A stretch of 35,792 nucleotides of DNA from assembly GCF_001953975.1 (NCBI RefSeq), contig NZ_MBEJ01000049.1, forward strand, positions 1-35,792, written 5' to 3'. This document shows positions 1 through 7,453 of this stretch, in pieces. The DNA comes from Mycobacterium sp. NS-7484. Lineage in GTDB: Bacteria > Actinomycetota > Actinomycetes > Mycobacteriales > Mycobacteriaceae. Both the position numbers and the translations under genes were made by a program. Every line of letters begins with the position of its first letter. Within the stretch, counting starts at the first letter, position 1. The notes under the pieces were generated by a model that did not search any database, was not told where the DNA came from, and saw only the letters and a list, made by a program, of their open reading frames with translations.

Positions 1-1029
1 CCCCGGCAGGCTCCCACACCCGCGCCGCCCCCCCGCCCCAAGCCCACACGCAAACCGCGCCGGCGGCGCTGGGGTCGCCTGGTGATGGTGGTGCCCCTGA
101 TCCTCGTGCTCACGGTTGCGCTGGCCCTGATAGGCGGGGCCTTCTGGGTCGACTCGTCCCTGCACCGCATCCCGGCCCTGGCCGATTACCCCGAACGCCC
201 GGCCGGAGCCCACGGCACCACGTGGCTGCTCGTCGGATCGGACAGTCGACAGCATCTCAGCCCCGAACAGCAGGCCGACCTGGCCACGGGCGGGGATATC
301 GGCAACGGCCGCACCGACACCATCCTGTTGGTGCACATCCCCGGCATCGGCTCGGACACCCCGGCCACGATGGTCTCGATTCCCCGCGATTCCTACCTGC
401 CGATTCCCGGCTACGGCGAGGACAAGGTCAACGCGGCCTTCTCACTGGGCGGAGCCCCGCTGCTGGCCCAGACCGTCGAGCTCGCCACCGGCCTGCACCT
501 CGACCACTACGCCGAGATCGGGTTCGACGGCTTCGCCGGGCTCGTCGACGCCGTCGGCGGGGTGACGATGTGCCCGGCCGAACCGATCAGCGATCCGCTG
601 GCCGGCATCGACCTGCCCGCCGGTTGCCAGGAACTCGACGGTCGCAGCGCGCTCGGGTATGTCCGCACCCGCGCCACACCACGCGCCGACCTGGACCGGA
701 TGATCCATCAACGCGCCTTCATGTCGGCCCTTCTGCACCGAGCGACCAGCCCGGAGGTGCTGCTCAACCCATTGCGATGGCAGCCGATGGCCCGCGCCGC
801 CACCGACTCGGTGGCTGTGGACGAGAACGCACACGTCTGGGATCTGGGCCGGCTGGCCTGGGCCATGCACGGCGACATGGTCACCACGACGGTGCCGATC
901 GGTGAGTTCACCGGCAGCGAGTCCGGTGCCGTGGTGGTCTGGGACAGTGACGCGGCGGGACGGCTGTTCACCGCGCTGGCCAATGACGAAGCAGTCCCAG
1001 CGGATGTCATCGAGACGCCCCAACCGTGA
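1..1029 (+). CDS. LCP (LytR-CpsA-Psr) family cell-wall glycopolymer ligase, 5' end outside window
   Basis: LCP enzymes are membrane-anchored and transfer undecaprenyl-linked glycopolymers to peptidoglycan; in mycobacteria this attaches arabinogalactan. The frame is open from base 1 with no start, so the gene begins upstream. The visible N-terminus is a Pro/Arg-rich cytoplasmic stretch ending in RRRRWG, then one membrane helix (about bases 85-150), then the LCP domain. Family motifs are visible: RTDTILLVHIP, SIPRD, KVNAAFSLGG, a GGV block, and LGYVRTR followed by DLDRMIHQR near the end. Two Cys in the CPAEP...PAGC loop may form a disulfide outside the cell. A GTG at 82 is an internal possible start, but the upstream basic/proline region looks like genuine LCP tail. 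The place next to bfrB matches Rv3840 of M. tuberculosis, annotated there as a LytR-type regulator, an old label. Which glycopolymer it handles cannot be told. Confidence 0.9.
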   Translation, partial: PRQAPTPAPPPRPKPTRKPRRRRWGRLVMVVPLILVLTVALALIGGAFWVDSSLHRIPALADYPERPAGAHGTTWLLVGSDSRQHLSPEQQADLATGGDIGNGRTDTILLVHIPGIGSDTPATMVSIPRDSYLPIPGYGEDKVNAAFSLGGAPLLAQTVELATGLHLDHYAEIGFDGFAGLVDAVGGVTMCPAEPISDPLAGIDLPAGCQELDGRSALGYVRTRATPRADLDRMIHQRAFMSALLHRATSPEVLLNPLRWQPMARAATDSVAVDENAHVWDLGRLAWAMHGDMVTTTVPIGEFTGSESGAVVVWDSDAAGRLFTALANDEAVPADVIETPQP

Positions 1030-1031
1030 AC

Positions 1032-1050
1032 ACAGGGCAGGCTAAATTAA
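1032..1050. promoter_or_regulatory. IdeR box 1 upstream of bfrB
   Basis: This 19-mer matches the mycobacterial iron-box palindrome TTAGGTTAGGCTAACCTAA at 13 of 19 positions, including the AGGCTAA core. It lies upstream of the putative bfrB -35, the arrangement expected for IdeR acting as an iron-dependent activator. That role is known for M. tuberculosis bfrB; here it is inferred. Confidence 0.7.
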
Positions 1051-1094
1051 TCCCAGCAAATTCGACATTGGGAAAGTAATCAGCACCACGCCAC

Positions 1095-1113
1095 TAAGGT
1101 AAAGCTTCCCTCA
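1095..1113. promoter_or_regulatory. IdeR box 2 upstream of bfrB
   Basis: A second 19-mer with 13 of 19 matches to the IdeR consensus, starting TAAGGT and ending CCCTCA, 63 bp downstream of box 1 (six helical turns). A weaker third match (10 of 19) begins at 1115 and runs into the -35 region. Tandem boxes fit cooperative IdeR binding. Confidence 0.65.
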
Positions 1114-1129
1114 ATGAGGTTCACCTTCG

Positions 1130-1159
1130 ATGACAATGGCGCCTGACCTGCTATATCCT
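1130..1159 (+). promoter_or_regulatory. Putative bfrB promoter, possibly leaderless
   Basis: ATGACA (1130-1135) and TATCCT (1154-1159) are separated by 18 bp. The -10 ends seven bases before the ATG at 1167, and no Shine-Dalgarno sequence is seen, so the transcript may begin at or next to the start codon. Confidence 0.5.
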
Positions 1160-1166
1160 CGCCGTC

Positions 1167-1715
1167 ATGACGACGACCAGTGAACTCGACACGAAATTTC
1201 ACGCGCTTATCCAAGACCAGATTCGCAGCGAGTTCACCGCGTCACAGCAATACATCGCAATTGCGGTTTATTTTGACGGCGCCGATCTGCCGCAGCTTGC
1301 CAAGCACTTCTACGCCCAGGCGGTCGAAGAGCGCAACCACGCCATGATGCTGGTCCAGTATCTGCTCGATCGGGACATCGACGCCGAGATCCCCGGTGTC
1401 GACAGCGTGTGCAACCGCTTCGACACACCGCGCGATGCGCTCGCGCTGGCGCTCAGCCAGGAGCGCACCGTCACCGAGCAGATCAGCCGGTTGGCCAGCG
1501 TGGCCCGCGAAGAGGGCGACTACCTCGGCGAGCAGTTCATGCAGTGGTTCCTCAAGGAGCAGATCGAAGAGGTTTCCTCGATGGCGACGCTGGTCCGGAT
1601 CGCCGACCGCGCCGGGACCAACCTGTTCCACATCGAGGACTTCGTCGCCAGGGAGCTCAGCGGCGCCACGACTGCGGACCCGGCTGCGCCCAAGGCCGCC
1701 GGCGGCGTTCTCTAG
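1167..1715 (+). CDS. bfrB: Ferritin BfrB (non-haem iron storage protein)
   Basis: A 182-residue four-helix-bundle ferritin that oxidises Fe(II) and stores iron in a 24-subunit cytosolic shell, limiting Fenton chemistry. Ferroxidase ligands are recognisable: an early Glu in RSEFTASQQY (about residue 22), the EERNHA motif near 55-60 and a Glu in QWFLKEQIEE near 130-135. The sequence and length match M. tuberculosis BfrB (Rv3841, 181 aa). There is no haem-ligating Met as in bacterioferritin BfrA. The C-terminal tail (ATTADPAAPKAAGGVL) is the flexible extension seen in mycobacterial BfrB. It is preceded by tandem IdeR boxes, implying induction in high iron. Its stop lies 7 bp from the convergent glpQ1 stop. 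Confidence 0.96.
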   Translation: MTTTSELDTKFHALIQDQIRSEFTASQQYIAIAVYFDGADLPQLAKHFYAQAVEERNHAMMLVQYLLDRDIDAEIPGVDSVCNRFDTPRDALALALSQERTVTEQISRLASVAREEGDYLGEQFMQWFLKEQIEEVSSMATLVRIADRAGTNLFHIEDFVARELSGATTADPAAPKAAGGVL

Positions 1716-1722
1716 CCGAAAG

Positions 1723-2556
1723 TCAGTCCCGGCCCGCGCCGGTCAGGCCGTTCTCCAGCCAGTTCTTGGTGCGGCCGGGATGATTGGTGGCCACCCAACC
1801 CACCCCGATGTCGCGGCAGAACTGGACATCCTCGTAGTGGTCGACGGTCCAGCAGTACAGTGCCCGGCCCTGGGCGGCGGCCCGGTCCACGAGCTCGGGG
1901 TGCTCACGCAGGGTGGCGATCGACGGACCCACCGCCGTGGCGCCCACCGTGGTGGCTGCGCTGCCGCCCAGATATCGAGACGTCTCACCGAGCAGCACGG
2001 TCGGCAGCATCGGCGCGGCCCGACGGATCCGCCACACCGCCGCCGCCGAGAACGACATCACCACCGCCCGGGACAGATCGGCAGACGCCGGTGCGGCGAT
2101 GCCGTACCGATGCAGGAGAGCCAGCACCTTGTTCTCCACCAGCGCGCCGTAGCGCACGGGGTGTTTGGTCTCGATGAAAAGCTTGACCGGACGGTTCCAG
2201 TCCAACACCAGCGAGACGAGATCGTCGAGGGTCAGTAACCCGGTGTCCCCGGTGGCGCCGCCGGCGTGCCACGACCCGTAGTCGAGACGGCGCAACTCGG
2301 CCAGGGTCATCTCACTCACCAGGCCCGTGCCGGTGGAAGTGCGGTCCACCCGGCGATCGTGCACACAGACCAGATGGCCGTCACGCGTCAGCCGAACATC
2401 GCATTCCACACCGTCGGCACCCTCGCTCAGCGCCAGGTCGTATGCGGCCAGGGTGTGCTCAGGCCGATCGGCCGATGCGCCGCGATGGGCCACCACGAAC
2501 GGATGTCCAGGCGTCGGTGTCGCCTGTCCATCGGCTCCGTCGTCGCCCGTCTCCAT
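1723..2556 (-). CDS. glpQ1: Glycerophosphodiester phosphodiesterase
   Basis: A 277-aa GDPD-family TIM-barrel enzyme that hydrolyses glycerophosphodiesters, the deacylated phospholipid headgroups, to glycerol-3-phosphate and an alcohol. The catalytic signature is present: VAHRGASADRPEHT (His24, Arg25, Glu33), then VECDVRLTRDG (Glu51, Asp53) and CVHD (His66), followed later by a WTVDH strand near the C-terminus. The ATG at 2556 lies 4 bp after the stop of the upstream DUF4328 gene and gives the length of Rv3842c (274 aa). An in-frame start at 2622 would overlap that gene and add unrelated sequence. No signal peptide is evident, so it probably acts on cytosolic substrate. It is the last gene of a minus-strand unit with the DUF4328 and rhodanese genes. 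Confidence 0.93.
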   Translation of the reverse strand: METGDDGADGQATPTPGHPFVVAHRGASADRPEHTLAAYDLALSEGADGVECDVRLTRDGHLVCVHDRRVDRTSTGTGLVSEMTLAELRRLDYGSWHAGGATGDTGLLTLDDLVSLVLDWNRPVKLFIETKHPVRYGALVENKVLALLHRYGIAAPASADLSRAVVMSFSAAAVWRIRRAAPMLPTVLLGETSRYLGGSAATTVGATAVGPSIATLREHPELVDRAAAQGRALYCWTVDHYEDVQFCRDIGVGWVATNHPGRTKNWLENGLTGAGRD

Positions 2557-2560
2557 ACGG

Positions 2561-3619
2561 CTATGCTGCCGGGTTCTGCCCTTGGGACTCAACCGGAACG
2601 GCGGATTCCGAGGAATCCTCACGGTCTGGAGAGGTGTCGGGTTCGACGACCACCCACCGCCGGACGCTGGGCTGAGCCGCCGTGCCGCTGCCCTCGAAGC
2701 CGGCGAACACCTTCGCGGTCAACAGGAACGCCGCCAACCCCAGCAGATATCCGACGATCGCGATCATGGTGTTGTCGGCGACGTTCTGTGTGGTCCCGCC
2801 GAAGAAGGTCACGTACACGGTGCTCACCATCGACGACACCGCGACGACGGCGCTGAGCACCCACACGATCCACCACACGACGATCAGGCGGCGCAGGTGT
2901 GAGAGGCGGCCCTCGAGTGCGGCCAGTTCCCAGACGAACACCGGCGCCATCACCAGGTTCACCCCGGGGACCAGACAACCCAGCCACAGGGTCATCGGGC
3001 TGCGCGGGTCTACCTCACCGTGCTCGGCGTAGCGGGCGGCCCGTCGTGCGATCAGCCAGCGCACCAGCGCCACCACCGCGAGCACGACGATGACCATCGC
3101 CAACAGGCTGGCCAACACACCGAGCACCACTCCGCCGATTGCGATGAGCGGATGCAACAGGATGCTGCGGTTGATCAGCAGCAGCACATACCGGACCAGG
3201 TGGGCGAAGGCCGCGACGCCGAGCACCACCATGGCCCCGACGAGCATCAGCCGCGCCGTGCCGACCCTGGAGTCATCGTGAGCGTCCCGAGTGTGGTCGT
3301 CGACGTCGAAATGCTGCTCCAGCCCCCAACTCGGGATGACGCGGTAGTGCGGCGTCGGACCGAGCGAGCGCCGCGGACGCCGCTGATGCGGCGGAGCACC
3401 GGGACGTACCGCGATCCAGCGGTAACCGGGGGCGAGCCTGGGCGCAGGGCCCGGCGCCGACGGTGGCCGCGGGGTTGCCGTCGCGGGCCCGGCGGCCGGC
3501 GCCCACTGCGGTTGCGGGGCCGAGGGCGCCAACAAGGAGCCGCCACAGCGGGGGCACCATGACCGCTGCCGGTCACGCACGTTCCAGCGCGTCCCGCACT
3601 GCGAACACACCTGGATCAT
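2561..3619 (-). CDS. Zinc-ribbon DUF4328 membrane protein (Rv3843c-like)
   Basis: A 352-aa protein with an N-terminal zinc ribbon (Cys5, Cys8, Cys22, Cys25 in CSQCG...CPRCG), a Pro/Ala-rich linker (about 30-100) and a DUF4328-type region of about five hydrophobic segments between residues 130 and 320. It ends in a polar tail rich in Ser/Asp/Glu. Its function is unknown. The zinc ribbon and arginine-rich linker are predicted to be cytoplasmic. It is close in layout and length to Rv3843c (342 aa). It sits 40 bp after the rhodanese gene and 4 bp before glpQ1, so the three are probably co-transcribed. Confidence 0.85.
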   Translation of the reverse strand: MIQVCSQCGTRWNVRDRQRSWCPRCGGSLLAPSAPQPQWAPAAGPATATPRPPSAPGPAPRLAPGYRWIAVRPGAPPHQRRPRRSLGPTPHYRVIPSWGLEQHFDVDDHTRDAHDDSRVGTARLMLVGAMVVLGVAAFAHLVRYVLLLINRSILLHPLIAIGGVVLGVLASLLAMVIVVLAVVALVRWLIARRAARYAEHGEVDPRSPMTLWLGCLVPGVNLVMAPVFVWELAALEGRLSHLRRLIVVWWIVWVLSAVVAVSSMVSTVYVTFFGGTTQNVADNTMIAIVGYLLGLAAFLLTAKVFAGFEGSGTAAQPSVRRWVVVEPDTSPDREDSSESAVPVESQGQNPAA

Positions 3620-3659
3620 CCGACCAGCCTAGCCACGATCTGGCGTCCCGTTGTCGCGG

Positions 3660-4001
3660 TCAGATGGAGCCCGGCTCACCGGCATCGGTGACGACCGGCC
3701 GGCCGGCCCCCGCCCACGCCAGCATTCCGCCCTCGACGTTGACGGGGGTATAGCCGTTGCGGGCCAAGTAGTTCGCCACCCGCAGGGAGCGTCCCCCGGC
3801 ATGACAGATCACGTACAGCTCGGCATCCGGGTCGATCTCGGCCATCCGGGTCGGCACGTCACCCATCGGGATGTGTTGCGCGCCGGCGACGTGACCGCGC
3901 TGCCATTCGTCGTCCTCGCGGACGTCGAGGAGCACCACGGACCCTTCGAACGTCGTGGGTACCGCAGCGATGTCTGCCTGTCCGACTTCCACATCGTCCA
4001 T
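3660..4001 (-). CDS. Single-domain rhodanese-like protein
   Basis: A 113-aa rhodanese-fold protein. Such proteins move sulfane sulfur from donors such as thiosulfate to thiophilic acceptors through a persulfide on a loop cysteine. VVLLDVREDDEW marks the first signature and VICHAGGRSLR the active loop, with Cys66 the nucleophile. The C-terminal NVEGGMLAW is also typical. The ATG at 4001 (MDDVEV) was chosen because residues encoded up to an in-frame ATG at 4142 carry no homology and run into the DnaA-box region. It is the first gene of the minus-strand unit with DUF4328 and glpQ1. Substrate unknown. Confidence 0.88.
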   Translation of the reverse strand: MDDVEVGQADIAAVPTTFEGSVVLLDVREDDEWQRGHVAGAQHIPMGDVPTRMAEIDPDAELYVICHAGGRSLRVANYLARNGYTPVNVEGGMLAWAGAGRPVVTDAGEPGSI

Positions 4002-4436
4002 ACCGCCATGCTCGCACGCCGGCCCATAGCAGCGCACCCGGCCCTCGTCGGCCGACGCGGCCGTCAGCAACGGAAACCTATCCACAGTTTCCACAGGTTC
4101 ATCCACAGGGCCCGCACCTGCGTGAAAGCCTCCGAAATGCACCTAACTGTGCGTCGGCTGTCCATCGCTGTGGATAAACCTGGGGCGTCGGCGCCGGCGA
4201 TCAACAACCGTCGGCACCGCCGAGCGAAATCGCGTACGCCTGCCCGAACCCGTTTGGCGGCGTTACCCCGGCCCGGTTGGGATCACGCTGATTCCAGGCC
4301 GCGGCGGCGCCGGTTCCAGGCATCTTGCAGCCGATTTTCACCTGGCCCACACAGGGTCTATGATCGGCGTCACACCAGCTGTTGTGACAGAACTCACTGG
4401 GGGGCAAACGTTGATCGTGCAGGTCAGGAGTGTCTG
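4002..4436. other. Intergenic region with a cluster of DnaA-box-like 9-mers
   Basis: 435 bp between the rhodanese start and the small membrane gene has no convincing gene. It holds four DnaA-box-like sites: 4078-4086 (8 of 9 to TTATCCACA), 4087-4095 (7 of 9 to TTGTCCACA), 4099-4107 (8 of 9) and 4169-4177 (perfect TTATCCACA on the minus strand). The first three are on the same strand, adjacent or nearly so. It must also carry the rhodanese promoter and that of the small gene. See findings. Confidence 0.55.
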
Positions 4437-4595
4437 ATGGCTTCACATCCACTGGGATCGGGTTCAGCGATACCTCAGCCTGAATGGCATTCGTCCGGAC
4501 ACCTGCACACTCGCAACCAGCAGATGGCCTTTCTGCGGGCCGGCGTGATCGCTCTGCTTCTGTTGGGCGTCCTGGCGGTCATCGTCTTGTTCTGA
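4437..4595 (+). CDS. Small single-pass membrane protein, unknown function
   Basis: A 52-aa protein with a polar N-terminus (MASHPLGSGS...HLHTRNQQMA) and one strong C-terminal membrane helix (about residues 32-52: FLRAGVIALLLLGVLAVIVLF). The start is supported by a good ribosome-binding site, AGGAG at 4426-4430, six bases before the ATG. It lies about 160 bp upstream of sodA on the same strand. I do not recognise the family; the tail-anchored layout suggests N-in or N-out with the C-terminus in the membrane. A longer in-frame reading from 3651 is spurious because it crosses the rhodanese gene. Confidence 0.6.
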   Translation: MASHPLGSGSAIPQPEWHSSGHLHTRNQQMAFLRAGVIALLLLGVLAVIVLF

Positions 4596-4676
4596 CCGAC
4601 GGGCGATCGGGTATACGTGTGGTCGGCACGCGCGTCCTTGCGGTGCGCCCTGCGATGGAGCAATGTTGGCAGTGAT

Positions 4677-4707
4677 CTTGAGTGTCGAGCTTGAGATCGG
4701 ACTTGAG
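4677..4707 (+). repeat. Three CTTGAG direct repeats in the sodA leader/promoter region
   Basis: CTTGAG occurs at 4677-4682, 4690-4695 and 4702-4707, with start-to-start distances of 13 and 12 bp. They lie 50-80 bp upstream of the sodA start, just before a possible -10 (GATAAT, 4740-4745). They may be a regulator half-site array; no known factor is assigned. Confidence 0.35.
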
Positions 4708-4759
4708 GATCGCTGACGGACGCCCCAGCTCCATCGATCGATAATGAGGAAGGAATCTC

Positions 4760-5383
4760 GTGGCTGAATACACTTTGCCGGACCTGGATTACGACTACGG
4801 AGCGCTGGAACCCCACATCTCCGGGCAGATCAACGAGCTCCACCACAGCAAGCACCACGCGGCGTATGTCAAGGGCGTCAACGACGCCGTCGCCAAGCTC
4901 GATGAGGCGCGGGCCAACGGTGACCACGCCGCGATCTTCCTCAACGAGAAGAACCTGGCCTTCCACCTCGGCGGCCACGTGAACCACTCGATCTGGTGGA
5001 AGAACCTGTCACCCAACGGCGGCGATAAGCCGACGGGTGATCTCGCCGCGGCGATCGACGATCAGTTCGGCTCGTTCGACAAGTTCCAGGCGCAGTTCAC
5101 CGCTGCGGCCAACGGTCTGCAGGGCTCGGGCTGGGCCGTGCTCGGCTACGACAGCCTCGGTGACCGGCTGCTGACGTTCCAGCTGTACGACCAGCAGGCC
5201 AACGTGCCGCTCGGCATCATTCCGCTGCTGCAGGTCGACATGTGGGAGCACGCCTTCTACCTGCAGTACAAGAACGTCAAGGCGGACTACGTCAAGGCGT
5301 TCTGGAACGTCGTCAACTGGGAAGACGTGCAGAACCGCTATGCAGCGGCCACGTCGAAGACCAACGGCCTGATCTTCGGCTGA
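4760..5383 (+). CDS. sodA: Superoxide dismutase SodA (Mn/Fe family, Mn-type residue)
   Basis: A 207-aa Mn/Fe superoxide dismutase, converting superoxide to oxygen and hydrogen peroxide; tetrameric in mycobacteria. Metal ligands are His28 (in ELHHSKHH), His76 (HVNH), Asp160 and His164 (DMWEHAF). Position 145 is Gln (YDQQ), where the iron enzyme of M. tuberculosis has His. Gln at this site is a feature of manganese enzymes, so Mn is the likely cofactor. There is no signal peptide, although mycobacterial SodA is found outside the cell through SecA2-dependent export. The start is GTG at 4760, preceded by a purine-rich AGGAAGGAA. A strong hairpin follows at 5422. Ortholog of Rv3846. Confidence 0.97.
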   Translation: MAEYTLPDLDYDYGALEPHISGQINELHHSKHHAAYVKGVNDAVAKLDEARANGDHAAIFLNEKNLAFHLGGHVNHSIWWKNLSPNGGDKPTGDLAAAIDDQFGSFDKFQAQFTAAANGLQGSGWAVLGYDSLGDRLLTFQLYDQQANVPLGIIPLLQVDMWEHAFYLQYKNVKADYVKAFWNVVNWEDVQNRYAAATSKTNGLIFG

Positions 5384-5421
5384 TCCAACCGAGGGCCAGA
5401 CCGGCTCTGTTCTCTCCAGAA

Positions 5422-5449
5422 GGGGCGTCGCGCAACAGCGTGACGCCCC
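5422..5449. terminator. Terminator hairpin after sodA
   Basis: GGGGCGTC (5422-5429) pairs with GACGCCCC (5442-5449). Three further inner pairs (one G-T) close a CAACAG loop. It lies 39 bp after the sodA stop. The tail is only weakly T-rich (CTCGTTTCC), as is common in mycobacteria. Confidence 0.75.
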
Positions 5450-5599
5450 GCCCTCGTTTCCGGGGCCGATTCGTTACGCACCCGGTTCCCCGTGTCGCTT
5501 GCACCGGCACGACTGCTGGCGCATTCTGATCAGATCGACCCACAGACGTGTCGGTGCGCCATGGCGATGGCGAGCCAATACCGATGTCCCGGAGGCGAT

Positions 5600-6136
5600 A
5601 TGGATACCACGGGGTCCGGCCGCGCGATCGAGATCGCGCCCTTCCATTCCGGCGGCGCTCTCAAAGGCTTTGTGGTGTCAGGGCGATGGCCTGATTCCAC
5701 GAAAGAGTGGGCGCAGCTTCTGATTGTCACGGTCCGTGTTGCTTCGTTGCCCGGGTTACTGTCCACCACAACGATTTTCGGCGTTCGTGAGGAATTGCCC
5801 GAGCAACCACAACCCGGCACCGTCGGTCTGGTCATCGCCGAAGGTCCGGTGGTCGGCGAATCCGCGCTTCCGCCTGGATATTTCGCCGAGCATCAACCGC
5901 CGGCACTTCTGATGCTGCATCCGCCGTCGGAAACCACCCCGTCCTTACCGGAATGCACCGGCGCAGCTTCTGGTTGCGTGCTGTTGCCGGGCCTCCCGCA
6001 TCTCGGGCTGGAACACCGAGCGGCCTGGGTCGAAGCAGAATCCGACGGGACCGTGACCTCCATGGTCAGCCGGGTCGGCGTCGACCCCATCAGCCATCCC
6101 GACACCGCGATCCTGGCGATGCTGTTGGCGGCATGA
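5600..6136 (+). CDS. Rv3847-like conserved protein of unknown function
   Basis: A 178-aa protein without recognised domains, a membrane helix or signal peptide. The start at 5600 (MDTTGSGRAIEI) is set by GGAGG at 5591-5595, four bases upstream, and gives the length of Rv3847 (177 aa), which occupies the same place after sodA. An in-frame start at 5492 would add a Cys-containing stretch with no support. The sequence alternates short hydrophobic strands (LLIVTVRVASLPGLL, GTVGLVIAEGPVVG, ALLMLHPP) with Pro/Glu-rich loops, suggesting a small beta-rich cytosolic protein. It is separated from sodA by a terminator, so it is probably transcribed on its own. Confidence 0.72.
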   Translation: MDTTGSGRAIEIAPFHSGGALKGFVVSGRWPDSTKEWAQLLIVTVRVASLPGLLSTTTIFGVREELPEQPQPGTVGLVIAEGPVVGESALPPGYFAEHQPPALLMLHPPSETTPSLPECTGAASGCVLLPGLPHLGLEHRAAWVEAESDGTVTSMVSRVGVDPISHPDTAILAMLLAA

Positions 6137-6986
6137 CCCGCCCAGGCCGGGCACATCCTCTCCAGATATGAGAATGTGGCTGCCCAAAATGGATAAGAAA
6201 CCTGGCGGCAGCAGCAGGTAGCGGCTAAGGTCCCTGAATTGGCGGAGGCGAAAGCCGCGATCGTCGTGTCGACCTACTGGGCTCAATCCCGGCCGACGAA
6301 GCGCGGCGGACGACACCTTCGACCGCATGAAATGTGCGCCGTGCAAACGGCACCTACCGGCGATGTGTCGAAAGGCCGCCATGCCTGCTGCCGCAGCCAC
6401 CGAGGCGAGTGGCCAGATAGCCGCGAACGCACACCGCAACCATGCCGGCCATCCCGATGCGGACGGCGATTCTTCGGCACCGCGCGAAAACCTGGCCCGT
6501 GTCGACTCCGCAACCTCGCCTGGAATCAACGCTCCGATTCCGTCCGCAGCTCTCTGGCTACCGCACGCAAGGGGGCTGATGCGCATTCAAGCGCTCCACC
6601 TGTAACGTGTTCCACGTCGTTCGACAACGACGTCGCAGGCAATCCGACGCGACACCAGGTCTGGGGTCTAGCAAATATCTGTTTCCGCTAGTCAGAGCGG
6701 TGCCACCGTTGCCCGCCACGAAGATGATCATGATCGGTCAGACCCGTGATCGCAGCTCACCGTACTCAATACAACGCGACCGTCACCTTTTGCAGTGCCA
6801 GACGGCGCAATCCCGGCGCACCTCCACGGCGAAGGCCCGGGCATCTCCGTCAAGGGCCCACAAAACGCAAAGCCAGTTTAAGTTTTGTGCGGTTTGCACT
6901 TGGTTGTCGTCACAACACTCGCTACCATAGTCAGCAAATACGCCGCCTTATTCGTACCGCTCGTGATGCATGTGGAGGTCAAATCG
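6137..6986. other. 850-bp region without a convincing gene, upstream of espR
   Basis: Frames here are Cys/His/Arg-rich or lack starts. The fragment following a TAA near 6200 (reading ...VPELAEAKAAIVVSTYW) looks protein-like for about 40 codons, then loses coding character, and may be a gene remnant. The part nearest espR (about 6840-6960) is less GC-rich than the surroundings and holds a small inverted repeat, GTGC-GGTTT-GCAC. In M. tuberculosis a membrane gene, Rv3848, lies between Rv3847 and espR; I do not see it here. Confidence 0.5.
6900..6928 (+). promoter_or_regulatory. Possible espR promoter
   Basis: TTGGTT (6900-6905) and TACCAT (6923-6928) are separated by 17 bp, about 58 bp before the espR ATG. 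This is based only on pattern. It leaves room for the Shine-Dalgarno GGAGG at 6974-6978. Confidence 0.35.
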
Positions 6987-7385
6987 ATGAGCAAGACGTT
7001 CGCCGCCCGCCTGAACCGCCTGTTCGATACGGTTTATCCACCTGGGCGCGGACCCCACACGTCTGCCGAGGTGATCGCCGCACTGAAGTCTGAGGGCGTC
7101 ACCATGTCGGCCCCGTACCTGTCCCAGCTTCGTTCGGGCAACCGGACCAACCCGTCGGCGGCAACCATGGCCGCACTTGCCAACTTCTTCCGGATCAAGC
7201 CGGCTTACTTCACCGACGACGAGTACTACGAGAAGCTCGACAAGGAACTGACCTGGCTGGCCAGCATGCGTGACGAAGGGGTTCGCCGGATCGCCGCCCG
7301 CACCGTCGGGTTGTCCACGGAGGCTCAGCAGGATCTCGTCCAGAAGGTCGATGAGCTGCGCCGCCGGGAACACCTCGACGACTGA
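6987..7385 (+). CDS. espR: EspR nucleoid-associated regulator
   Basis: A 132-aa DNA-binding protein, almost identical over its first 90 residues to M. tuberculosis EspR (Rv3849). EspR dimers bridge DNA, act as a nucleoid-associated factor and activate espACD for ESX-1 secretion in pathogens. The N-terminal helix-turn-helix (XRE-like fold) covers about residues 20-80, including MSAPYLSQLRSGNRTNPS. The C-terminal dimerisation helices follow (about 85-128). The start at 6987 is fixed by GGAGG eight bases upstream and the family N-terminus MSKTFAARLNRLF. The C-terminal third differs more (TVGLSTEAQQDLVQKVDELRRREHLDD). It converges on the DUF6545 gene with a nested terminator between. No esp cluster is present in the window. 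Confidence 0.96.
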   Translation: MSKTFAARLNRLFDTVYPPGRGPHTSAEVIAALKSEGVTMSAPYLSQLRSGNRTNPSAATMAALANFFRIKPAYFTDDEYYEKLDKELTWLASMRDEGVRRIAARTVGLSTEAQQDLVQKVDELRRREHLDD

Positions 7386-7405
7386 TCGTCGGTTTTCCGC
7401 ACTCG

Positions 7406-7452
7406 AACCACGCCGGTGGGGATCAGTTTCGGTGGTCCCCATTCGCGTGGTT
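7406..7452. terminator. Nested bidirectional terminator between espR and DUF6545 genes
   Basis: The outer arms AACCACGC (7406-7413) and GCGTGGTT (7445-7452) pair perfectly, and the inner arms TGGGGA (7417-7422) and TCCCCA (7436-7441) form a second hairpin. The 3' side runs into TTTT on the plus strand. It fits the 68-bp gap between the two convergent stops. Confidence 0.7.
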
Positions 7453-7453
7453 T

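Noticed and set aside
5945..6586. 213-codon minus-strand frame
   Set aside because: It overlaps the Rv3847-like gene and is low-complexity beyond it, with no ribosome site or family match.
6239..6691. 150-codon plus-strand frame upstream of espR
   Set aside because: Only the first 40 codons look coding; the rest is Cys/His/Arg-rich, with a TTG start and no ribosome site. Noted only as a possible remnant.
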